Shown in pieces: positions 54,721-64,000 of a stretch of 64,000 nucleotides of DNA. Below the pieces are notes generated by a model. It ran no database searches, was not told where the DNA came from, and saw only the letters and a list, made by a program, of their open reading frames with translations. The DNA is taken from NCBI GenBank assembly GCA_905160935.1, contig CAJHZI010000884.1:987001-1051000 (forward strand), read 5' to 3'. The stretch comes from Enchytraeus crypticus (taxonomy: Eukaryota > Annelida > Clitellata > Enchytraeida > Enchytraeidae). Position numbers and translations under genes: made by a program. Numbering within the stretch: the stretch's first letter is position 1; each line of letters opens with the position of its first letter.

Positions 54721-55250
54721 CTCTTGCGGCTCTGCACATTTATAAGAACACTTTTTTTCAAATACACTTAAGAATGAATATTAGGTCACTCATATGACTT
54801 AGATAATAATAATTAATCAACGCAGCCGCTGTGCATATATTAGAATAATATTTCTCAACTAGTATAATTGCACTACTACATGTAATGATTCTTAACCGAA
54901 ACTTAGGTACCTCAAATTTATTCAATACAGGTTAGACCAATCAAAGATCATAATTTTGATTGTCAGAATCATTGCAAACCTACATAGATCTTTATAAAAA
55001 AAGTTGACTGGAATCTGACCAATCTTGGCCTAAATCAAATACAAATTTCATCAGCAGTTAGCCTACTTAAATCAGATAATTAAAACTTGTAGCAATGCAA
55101 TAGCGCTGTCTATAGATATGCTATTGTGATAGGAAAATAATTGCTACAGCTAAGCCCAGAGACAAATTAACGTCTGTCATAATGATTCCTCAAATTATTG
55201 AAGTCTAGTACAGTTAGTTAATAAAAGATTTGCCAGTCATAGGATGACTA
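54721..55250. other. Intron, nothing recognised
   Basis: Intron between the Ig2 and transmembrane exons, with no feature assigned. Confidence 0.6.
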
Positions 55251-55252
55251 AC

Positions 55253-55588
55253 CTTTAACCTGGACTAATAATGTAGCATTGACGACTATAGGCTCTTTAT
55301 CACCATCAAGGATTGGGCTTGTAACTAAGCAAGAGTAATTGCCCGCATCAGGGTAGTCCATGCCGACTATGCGAATAGTTCCGTTGGCTATTTTCGGAAT
55401 GGGATCGTTCTCCGCGCTGGGGTATTCCGTCAGGGTTATCTTGCCAGAGGCATCAGGCAGCAATTGTGTACCGTCTCTGAACCAGGTGATCGTCGGCTCG
55501 GGAACACCCCAGGCCTTGCAGTCTAGACGCAGTGGATCTCCCTGAATAACGTTTCTCGACTTGTCGTATGGAGTTACGAATGGAAGTA
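55253..55588 (-). CDS. Basigin/neuroplastin-like protein, membrane-proximal Ig exon
   Basis: 336 nt, phase 1 on both sides, acceptor TTCTACAG and donor AAAG/GTTAGT. A complete C2/I-type Ig domain: PLRLDCKAWG (first Cys), PTITWFRDGT (core Trp), then DYPDAGNYSCLVTS (D-x-G-x-Y-x-C with the second Cys). Potential N-glycosylation sites are NGT, NYS and NAT. The 1-1 phase and position next to the transmembrane exon fit the membrane-proximal domain of the basigin family. Confidence 0.95.
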
Positions 55589-55945
55589 CTGTAGAACACA
55601 GAAAATAACAATTAATAGAAGAGAAGCAAATACAAACATAATAGTTAATCCGTAAATATTTATCTATTTTTATTAATTCAGGCTACTTCAATGAAACGAA
55701 CCGCCGATATGAATTTTTTTATCAACTACAACCAAGAAAACGTAGCAGTATTTTTTTTAATTTATTGTTTTATATATGAATGAATAATAATGTCAAACAC
55801 AATTAGAGATTAGATTAGGAAATATGACAAAATGATATACAAAGTTATGATAATAATAAATATTCGACATATATGAATAAATTTCAATGTATAAAAGAAC
55901 ATAAAAGGCAAAATAAAAATCCACATATCAATGCTATGATACCCG
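55589..55945. other. Intron, nothing recognised
   Basis: AT-rich intron sequence. Confidence 0.6.
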
Positions 55946-55947
55946 GA

Positions 55948-56075
55948 GACAAGTCAGAGGCAGAGGCAATATAGGTTAGGACATTGACTGTGAACAGTAG
56001 GCGAAGAGTTCCAAGTCCTTGGCTCGCCGTCAATATCTCTTAGAGAGGTGAAGCTGATGTTAAACTGTACTTGAA
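55948..56075 (+). repeat. SINE-A, diverged copy
   Basis: CAGAGGCAATATAGGTTAG, AAGAGTTCCAAGTCCTTGGC, CTCGCCGTCAATATCTC and AGCTGATGTTAAAC follow the SINE-A order with substitutions. Confidence 0.55.
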
Positions 56076-56315
56076 GGCATTTTAAATTTATATTCTTGAT
56101 TTAACTATAACTTAGTTATGTAATAACTGACTCAATTTATTAATTTAATTTAAAAATTATTCAATTATTGTCAAATTAAACTTCGATAGTTATTTCAAAC
56201 AATATAAAATTACATTTAAACTGATGACTTATAGGAGTATTTTATAGTATAAGTCAAGTGTCTATCTATGAGTTATACAGTATAGTATGTATATAATAGT
56301 TTCAGCAATAATTAC

Positions 56316-56384
56316 CTTTTATGTCGAAGGACATTTCCATTGTACCATTATATAGGCAGGTAAATAAACCAAGCACCTTATAAC
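56316..56384 (-). CDS. Basigin/neuroplastin-like protein, second half of Ig1
   Basis: 69 nt, phase 1 on both sides, acceptor CACTTTTTAG and donor AAAAG/GTAATT. With the flanking split codons it encodes YKVLGLFTCLYNGTMEMSFD then IK. The F-T-C supplies the second Cys of Ig1, though the usual D-x-G-x-Y before it is replaced by VLGLF. Both phases agree with the exons on either side, which is the main support for so short an exon. Confidence 0.8.
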
Positions 56385-56744
56385 CTAAAAAGTGCACAGA
56401 CATAGCAAAATGTACATTATAGAGCAAAACAAATAGGACGTCGAACATTTAAAGAGGAATACTTTGAATTAACTTCTTAAAGTTATTAAAGTACATGTAA
56501 CACAATCTAACACAAAGATGTCTGAAACAGTTCAATTAGAAAATGTTAACATAATCTTCAAGAAAAATGAACCTAGAATTTGAGGTAACAGATAGACAGA
56601 CCTAAAATGTGAAGTAATTACCTTCATATGTGTTTAATATTGCTGACAGGAGAGTCACATTAATTAGCCCACTTTAGAGGTATAACTGGCAATATAGGAT
56701 TATGAGGGAAATCAAAGGACTACTAGAGTTAACAGAACAAGTCA

Positions 56745-56935
56745 TCATCATCATTATCATTATCATATTATCACTATAATCATTATCATTATCAAAATCA
56801 TCATCATCATCTTCTTCTTCCCTTGAATCTCGGTTTAGCTAGGACAGAGATAGGAATAGACCAAAACTTTAAAATTAATTTTCAAAAATTTCGTAGCACT
56901 TTCTGGAGCCTAGGCGCTTTAGAAATTGATGTATT
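56745..56935 (+). repeat. Repeat family R, 5' two-thirds
   Basis: CATCATCATCATCTTCTTC, CCCTTGAATCTCGGTTTAGC, AATAGACC, then TTCTGGAGCCTAGGCGCTT. It is truncated after that block. Confidence 0.75.
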
Positions 56936-57806
56936 CAAATGTCTCAGGCCAACGTTGGCCTACAAGGCTATGGTGTCATTATTTACGTCTACTTACGCAG
57001 GAATCTATTCCACATCCATCTATCTGATTAAAGGACAAGCTAAAGGTAAGGTAAGGTAAGCTTATAACATCAAGTAATGAATGACGAGCCTATACACTAC
57101 TCAGCCTCTCTAAAATCCATAAAAAAACTCAAAGACATATTCCAATTCTGAATTAACAACATTTTATAGCGCTGAAGTTGCCGTTAAATCAGAATCAGCA
57201 ATATTCAATCGTTGTGAAGATACTCTTACGTAGAGGCTTGACTTTCACAATTGTTCATGCACTGTCAACTGAACAAACAGTGCAATCGATGAATCGATCA
57301 AGTGAGCTCTCCAGCAGGCTTATCAGCTGTACGATAGCAGCCACTCGAGAGGCCACATACGAGGCAGCTCTGACCTCACCATATATATCAGGTTTATATA
57401 TCAACTCTTCTGGCTGATATACAATATCATTAGACACAAAGGTCGCGGCAGAGCTACTAGTAAAACTGCGTTTCACTCTGATTTCACAAACAGATTCACG
57501 ACTGTGGAATTAGTGCGAACAAAAGCATAACTTTAAACATAAAACAAGAGTTGTAGTTTAATGCTACTACTGGCGCTGTTTCTAAGTACTATTTAATGAT
57601 TATATTTATCTGTAGTCCAAGATGTTGAATTCCAAATGATTGGAAATATATTGACACTTACTAGACCATTCAACCACCAAATAACTGGTAAATATTAATG
57701 TTTACAATGCAAGTCACCTGCTTACTATTTAAATTTACACTATTTCATTTTTATTAACCAATAACAGAGATCAGAAATACTAGAGCACAAATGGACTGAT
57801 ACAAAC

Positions 57807-57962
57807 CAACTTTCACAATTGTCAGTGTTTGATTCTCAGCGTTTATTTCATAGACGTTTTCTTTAGCCTCCAGTGGCTTTTTGTCCTTCAACCATGTGAC
57901 AGTTTTGTCACTGAGAGTAGCAGCATCTTTGCACACCAACTCTAACGGCTGTTGATAGCTAC
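57807..57962 (-). CDS. Basigin/neuroplastin-like protein, first half of Ig1
   Basis: 156 nt, phase 1 on both sides, acceptor GTCACAG and a weak donor (GTTG/GTTTGT). It encodes SYQQPLELVCKDAATL (first Cys), TVTWLKDKKPLEAK (core Trp) and NQTLTIVKV. A preceding exon should carry the signal peptide. Alternatively the frame continues upstream to an ATG at 58008 with a hydrophobic stretch (MMIYVLIIASIVTVTG) that could serve as a signal peptide, but that stretch lies in a tandem repeat. I prefer the spliced reading because every other exon here is phase 1. Confidence 0.85.
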
Positions 57963-57964
57963 CT

Positions 57965-58190
57965 GTGACTGTCACTATTGAAGCTATAATCAATACATAA
58001 ATCATCAATCAATCAGTCAATGACTGTCACTACTGAAGCTATATTCAATATATAAATAATCAATCAATCAGTCAATGACTGTCACTAGTAAAGCTATAAT
58101 CAATACATAAATAATCAACCAATCAGTCAATGACTGTCATTACTGAATCATCAATACATAAGTAATCAATTAATCAGTCAATGATTATAT
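57965..58190. repeat. About 55-bp tandem repeat at the Ig1 exon edge
   Basis: Four units starting at 57966, 58022, 58077 and 58132, built on GACTGTCACTACTGAAGCTA, then CAATACATAAAT and AATCAATCAGTCAAT. The first unit abuts the splice acceptor of the Ig1 exon. Confidence 0.9.
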
Positions 58191-58744
58191 ATAAAAGCTA
58201 TGACACAGATTTATATGCAATATATAAAAATAGTCCTCCATTAACTGCTGGTAGTTAAAATTAGAACTGTATATGCTACTACAGCACATAAAACTTGATA
58301 AAAACTTGAAATATCAATCATAAATCAATAAATGCAAGCAAACTTTTCTCTTCTGCATATCAATTAATTCTCACGTCAGAAAACCTTTTCAATTCTCAGC
58401 TTCTCTGTATCATGGTCTTTGTGTTTATTTAGTATTTTACTTTCAGTAGCAGTATTAAATGAAAACCTTTACCATAATGAAAATATATACAATTATATAA
58501 ATTATTCATCCTAACAGTTTCATAGTTACTTCACACTCATATATACAAGATCTCATTTTCATTAGTCTAATTTATTGAGGAGCAGAACAAGGCTTTTCAA
58601 TAATTTCCATATACTCAATACTCACATTCAACTACAAAGACCATAAAGAATATATGAAAGGTATAAGTCATGGATGGATACAACAGATTAACAAAAAATT
58701 GATAAATTGCTTGTTTCTATCATTTGAATAATATATAATAAACA

Positions 58745-58780
<36 letters not shown>

Positions 58781-60690
58781 ACATGTTTATTACAGCATCA
58801 ACTGACACCATATGCACTGATTAGAAAAAAATCAGACATTAAATACCAGCTAACCTGTAATGTATTTTTAAAATTCTCTTTTACATTCTGCAATTAGAGT
58901 GCAGACTATATATACTGTGCATAATGAGGCCATTTATAATGCCTCTGTGAACAACAAGCAAGGTAAAGAAGAATTTTCTGCAACAAATCCGCAGCTACTT
59001 AGCATACAATTAGCATGCGGATGAACCAGAGCGTCGGTGTAAAAGTAAGTTTTAATTAATCTCGTATTAGATGTTCAGCAGCTAGAACTACACGCAGATA
59101 CTGTAGTCTATAGCAGACTACAAGCAACAGCGGCAGGCGCTCATTATATAAGACAATACAAAGTCCAAAGGCGTTCATACAGCAATACCAAAGATCTTAT
59201 GACCATAAGGTCTACGCTGCAACAACAGTCAATTAATTAAACAGAATTGAAAACGGAACCAGGGAAATTACACAGTATTACAACGGAATTCCGCCGGAGT
59301 GTCCTACAAGCATTATAAGGCAGGCACAAAGGGTCAAGTGAAGCCATATTAGAAGATGTATTTTAAATCAATTTTTAAAGGCAAGCGCAAATTCACGCTA
59401 TTATATATTTTTTATTTTGAATTTTGAGGATGCTATACCAACGTCACTAAATTATTGTGATTGGCCCGGTATGGTCTATAGCTCTATCCCCTAGCAATGA
59501 GCATATCTCTAATTATTTACGTTGACTCCGAAATTTTGATAAAAAAGATAAATAAATAAAAATAAAGATACATCAACGAAAAAGCTATCCAGGCTTCTGA
59601 CCTTGACGTTAAATCCACATAGAAAGGCTCTAGCAGCACAGATGCATCAGAAATGTTCTAGTAAGAATGCATAAAGGTCACCACTAATTCTCAAATATTT
59701 AGTAACCCTATAGAGCCTGCAATATTGTACCTCCTGTCGCTCCATGCATTCAATGAAAAAATAGGACATTTTTGAGAACATCAGAGTAAGATACAGAATA
59801 ACTTATAAGAACACACCGCACAACGCTATTACGTCAAATCTATTCAGATAAGAACTAACATACTTTAATTTGACGTTCATACCAAATAGTGGTAATTCAT
59901 AAATACCAATAAATATAGTACACAAGGCTGCGTACAAACTGAGGACGTGCTCAACTAAAATATGAAATGAATATGGTCTGTAGAATAGAACCCACTAGTT
60001 GGCCAAATTCCTTTTTTTTAATCTCGGCCAACGTTTCAACAGCCATGATAGTGCACGATTTTGACATATGAAAACCTGCAATATGTATTTGACAGGTTCA
60101 TTATATCACCAAGATTAAATATTAATTGGATCAGCAAATAATGCATATATATTAAGTTCTCCTCCAGGGCTCTCAAAATAAATGTTATTCTTTTACTCAG
60201 AATATTTTTATTTCCATTCATATATCACAAAAATATCAATCAGACAAGCAGAGAAATAGTGTAGGATAACTACAACAAGACATTTGATCAAATTTTACAT
60301 GATTCAAATAATTAAAATAATAGTTCATTTGAGGTTAATTGAATAACAAAAAGCACGAGCAAAGCTGCAGTCAGCATAAAATTGGTTGGCCATTACTGCA
60401 AAATACAATTAGTCAGGTAGCACATATTAGGTGGTAAAAACCTAATTAAGTATGATAACTAAAATATATTGAAAATCATTAACTACTGACTATAATTCAT
60501 AACAATACAAATACTATAACAAAAAATGTAGAAAGTCAAACCTTATTTGTAAAGTAAAATGTTATTGGCGCTGGATATTGACTGACCCAAGACATCTAAA
60601 CAAACTCTACCAGCAATGAGCAGCCGAGGACAGTAGCTTGTTAAATATATTGTTACAAAGTTCATAAAAGTTTTAAAAGTGAACAATTTC
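58191..60690. other. No gene recognised; (GA)n at 58745-58775
   Basis: Apart from a GA microsatellite, no exon, RNA or repeat family is assigned. The signal-peptide exon of the basigin-like gene could lie here or beyond the window, but I could not locate it. Confidence 0.5.
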
Positions 60691-60691
60691 T

Positions 60692-60775
60692 ACCCCTAAC
60701 TCCTACTTCTTTACCCTAACCTATCAAACTTATAAAATTTAACAAAACTTAAAAAATAAAAAAGTGAAGCGAGAG
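60692..60775. repeat. Second copy of the CCCTAAC-type repeat
   Basis: CCCCTAACTCCTAC, TACCCTAACCTATCAAAC, then AATTTAACAAAACTT and AATAAAAAAG repeat the order seen at 90-200. Confidence 0.5.
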
Positions 60776-60879
60776 AGAAGTAACCCCAGACGACACAGTC
60801 ATATCCACTAAGCTATCAGGGCTGCCGTTCGAAACCAGTTAAATAGTTGGTGTAAATAGATCGTACAAGAAAATCGTAA

Positions 60880-60883
60880 TAGA

Positions 60884-60980
<97 letters not shown>

Positions 60981-61050
60981 TATTATATATATATATATAT
61001 CGTAATAGATATATTATAAGTATATATTATATATATATATATACAAATCG
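60880..61050. repeat. (TA)n microsatellites
   Basis: Long (TA)n blocks flanked by a small duplication of AAATCGTAATAGACTTATAT (at about 60869 and 61045). Confidence 0.95.
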
Positions 61051-61284
61051 TAATAGACTTATATATAACAAAATATTCTTGATCACCTTATTCCAAGTTC
61101 ATTTTGGGTTATACAATAATCACTGTGAGCTTTATTAAACATCAGTGTTACAAAATGTTTTTAAAATCCCACAAATGACTCAGCAACTACTATTCCACAG
61201 GATGACATGTAAGAATGATATCTTATTATGTAAAATTAATAGCAATTGCATTAAATATTTGAGATGTAACAGTTATTTATCTGT

Positions 61285-61680
61285 GAATTTCTCTTTTAGT
61301 GCACTGCCTATAGGCAGGTCCATGCCATATTATTCCTCCAGATATTTCTATCCTTTGCCTTTCTCTTCAGATCAACATATGAAGTAGTTATCAAATCATC
61401 CAACATCCCAAGTCTTGGTCTTCCTCTTACCATCATTATTTCCTTTCATTCTTCCCTCAAATACCTCTTTCAGCAAACCATTCCTTCTCAGTACATGACC
61501 CATCCAGTTCTTCTTTCTATTCATTATAATATCTATCAATTGTCACTTTATGCCAACCATATTTAGCACTTCTTAATTCATAATTTTGTAAGTTCATTTA
61601 ATCTTCTCCATAACCACATTTCGAATGCTTTTAGATGTCTAATATCCTCTTTTCTTAACGTCTGTTTCACAGCCCTACAC
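61285..61680 (-). pseudogene. 3' end of endonuclease-RT LINE, decayed
   Basis: TTTAGTGCACTGCCTATAGG, CAGGTCCATGCCATAT, CAGTACATGACCCATCCAGT and TTCTTCTTTCTATTCATTA parallel the reverse complement of the C-terminal region at 2960-3330. Frame breaks are frequent. A possible short minus copy of repeat family R (61705-61800) follows. Confidence 0.65.
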
Positions 61681-61809
61681 TTTTTGTTAGTAGTTTTTTC
61701 ATCTTGCTGAAGGCCGTGTTGTGTCCGGCGCCTTCACCAACGTAGACAAACGGCACGTGCCGTAGAGGGTGACTAAGCAGGAGCTGGATGAAGGCAAAGA
61801 AGAACCACC

Positions 61810-63850
61810 TAATCTAGCACCGCAATTATATTCATGATAATATGGCATATAACTACAAAGATAAAGGCCTCCAGTCCCATATCTGTGTATACAGCTAATT
61901 TGTAACATGGCGTAAATCTATTGAATAAACCATTTTTTACAAGACTGTACTACTATTATTCACACACTTTATTGCAAAGTCAAGTTTTACAGGTACAACA
62001 ACAGTTTACTTTCTTAGTTCAATTTTCAAAAAAGCAATTAAACTTTTCTATATCTAACAATAACTATGGAAAATATTTCAATAGTTGGCTTTCCCAGTTT
62101 ATAACAGAGGCCTAGAAAACGTCGGCTTGGTCACATTATTTACATCAGTCTTGAAAACAAAACAGACACAGCTACTAGCAACCTATACGGCCAGACTTCA
62201 AAAGTTTCCTTATATCTGGAAACTCCGCAAAAGAAGAAACTGTAAGATTAATCAATGTGAATATGATTGACAACAGGGAGTCTTATTAAGATTTCAAAAC
62301 ATCTGCTTTCCATATTTTAAGAGTGAAAACAGTTGAAACATTGAATTTATCTTTGCCATAAATCGTTATATTAAAATTAGAACTATAAAGTCAGTCCTCA
62401 GCTCGCTCAGAATTACGCAATCTACTTACATTTCTCTGGCCTAATTATTTAATTTATGCCACATCAGAATCAGCAATGATTCATGCTATACACACTCAAC
62501 AAATACAAATTTTATTTAACATTAGCAAGCGCGTATATTCAATAAGAGCAATCATTTTCTGCTGCACAGTTAACGCAGTTGAACACTAAACATCAATCAC
62601 TACAGACCTATCCCTTACTTAAAATGACAGTCTCGAGAATCAAGAGGTTTTTCAATGATCTCTAAATCCGTTTTTACAAAATTTGGACAACGCCACAGCA
62701 GCTAGAGATTAAGCACACACTTCGCACAGTTTTCAACAACACTTGAAAATTTATAAGACTTTAATCTGAATATAACTTTAGCGACTATTACTGGATACAT
62801 TTAACAAGCAGCTGTCCATAACCAAGCAATAAAACGAGGCAGAGTACAAAGGAGAACGGGCATGAAAACAATATTGCAGTGTCAACTCAGCGTCTTCAAG
62901 TGATTCAAGACCAGTTTATGATCTCACTGCAATGACACATTTATCTTTTACCGCTTAAGAACTACGTATATACATTCCAATACAGGAGCATAAAACACGT
63001 TTCATGTGATAGAAGATGCTTTTGACCTATTTAGAATAAAGTTGGGAGACTTATGACGCAGAAGACCCCTGCCGGCACACGTACATAACTGTCAAGGATA
63101 ACCGTGAAAAAGATTTATTAGCAATATCTTCAACCTCCAACAAAAGACTTTAAGGGCAGAAACTCACTGAAGTAAGGAACTTGCTTGGAAATGAAGTTTT
63201 TAAAGAAAAGTTGTAAAAATTACTGTTTGAAGAGTTTACACTACTGTAGCAATAAATAATACTAAGCTGTGTCGTTAGAACTTAGAATATCAGTAAAGGC
63301 CTTGATAAGGAGAACCACTCGCTGATAAATTTAAAGATAATGAAGATAAAAATTTTCTAATTAAGCATTAACGAAGCCCATTACCTATTAGTACTGTGTT
63401 ATTAATTCAACTGTTGCAATTTTAAGTTACATAATATAATTAGCTTGCAATAGTGAGCTGAAAACACTAAACATGTTCACTAACTGTTAGAAATTACCAG
63501 CAATATGCATTGGTGCTGGATAAAAAAAAGCTAATGATTCATCTTAAATAAAAAAACTCTTTTTTTACATTAAAAACTAATGCTTCATTATCTTAAAAGA
63601 GAAAATGAAAAGTCTTATCAAAATCACAACATAACTTCCACATTTAGCTATATTCTCTATCACTGCCAATTTGTCAGGGCAATATTAGCAAGTAATTTCT
63701 ATGCATCAAAGGTCAATATTAATATTTAATTCTTTACACTTTCATGCCTAATTCAATTTTTATATTCACTCTTCGGCAAGTCAAAACTACAAGTATAATT
63801 TAATTTATTATTTATTAATTACTTATTGTAAAAACGAAAGGAAAACTATA
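61810..63850. other. No gene recognised
   Basis: AT-rich sequence with no exon, RNA gene or repeat I can support. Confidence 0.5.
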
Positions 63851-63854
63851 CAGA

Positions 63855-63945
63855 AATATTCCATCTAAATGTACTGCCTAACATCAGATCTACGGCATAT
63901 AACTCCTTCACCTGTTCCGATCCTCTGTTTCTTTCTTCAACGTTA
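63855..63945 (-). repeat. Weak LINE 3' end remnant
   Basis: TGTACTGCCTAACATCAGAT, CTACGGCATATAACTCCTTC and the following TCTTTCTTC order resembles the GCACTGCC..CAGGTCCATG..TATAAC pattern of the endonuclease-RT LINE 3' ends. Confidence 0.35.
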
Positions 63946-64000
63946 ACTATGATAACAACTTAGTATATTTAGTTGCTTATTCATTTATATTAGTTTCAAA

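Overview
The window is eukaryotic, AT-rich and intron-rich, with dense retroelements, SINEs, minisatellites and long (TA)n tracts. The recognisable host genes are all on the minus strand and all animal: the first two coding exons of a NALCN-type sodium-leak channel, a basigin/neuroplastin-like Ig membrane protein, and a multi-exon immune-type gene (RING, B-boxes, SNTX-like domain, large GTPase). No bacterial or viral gene organisation is seen. The genes and repeats point to an invertebrate bilaterian, most likely a lophotrochozoan (mollusc, annelid or brachiopod); the phylum cannot be fixed from the sequence alone.

Layout. 0-2.2 kb: debris of an L2/CR1-like LINE interrupted by a 29-bp minisatellite packed with AGGTCA half-sites. 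2.6-11.2 kb: the left copy of a segmental duplication, ending in a large GTPase exon (7738-11127, minus). 11.2-24.5 kb: the rest of that gene read right to left, with introns full of transposons (a nearly complete CR1-like LINE, a candidate solo LTR, 3' ends of a restriction-like-endonuclease LINE). Its 5' end at 23.2 kb carries a TATA box, and the promoter plus start codon is repeated four times in tandem. 24.5-34.5 kb: no host gene; SINEs (one derived from 5S rRNA), minisatellites and two LINEs lying tail to tail. 34.5-41.3 kb: the right copy of the duplication, with an intact paralogous GTPase exon (37931-41248). 41.3-44.8 kb: an L2-like LINE, (TA)n tracts and an internally deleted mariner with long terminal inverted repeats. 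45.4-46.9 kb: NALCN coding exons 2 and 1. 47-53 kb: LINE and SINE debris. 53.2-58.0 kb: the basigin/neuroplastin-like gene in five phase-matched exons. 58-64 kb: no supported coding exon; microsatellites and LINE remnants.

The main observation is that four separated minus-strand exons appear to belong to one gene. The RING/B-box exon ends in phase 1, a 77-nt exon at 20.6 kb takes phase 1 to phase 0, the SNTX-like exon at 17.5-17.8 kb starts in phase 0, and the GTPase exon also starts in phase 0. This predicts a protein of about 1,570 residues with RING, four B-boxes, an SNTX/MACPF-like region, coiled coil, zinc-binding cysteines, a P-loop GTPase and a second Cys/His cluster. The architecture suggests a ubiquitin-ligase/GTPase innate-immunity protein, but function is inferred. 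If NALCN exon 3 lies beyond the left edge, this gene and its paralogue are nested in a NALCN intron on the same strand. The window also shows two SINE-LINE pairs that share 3' tails.
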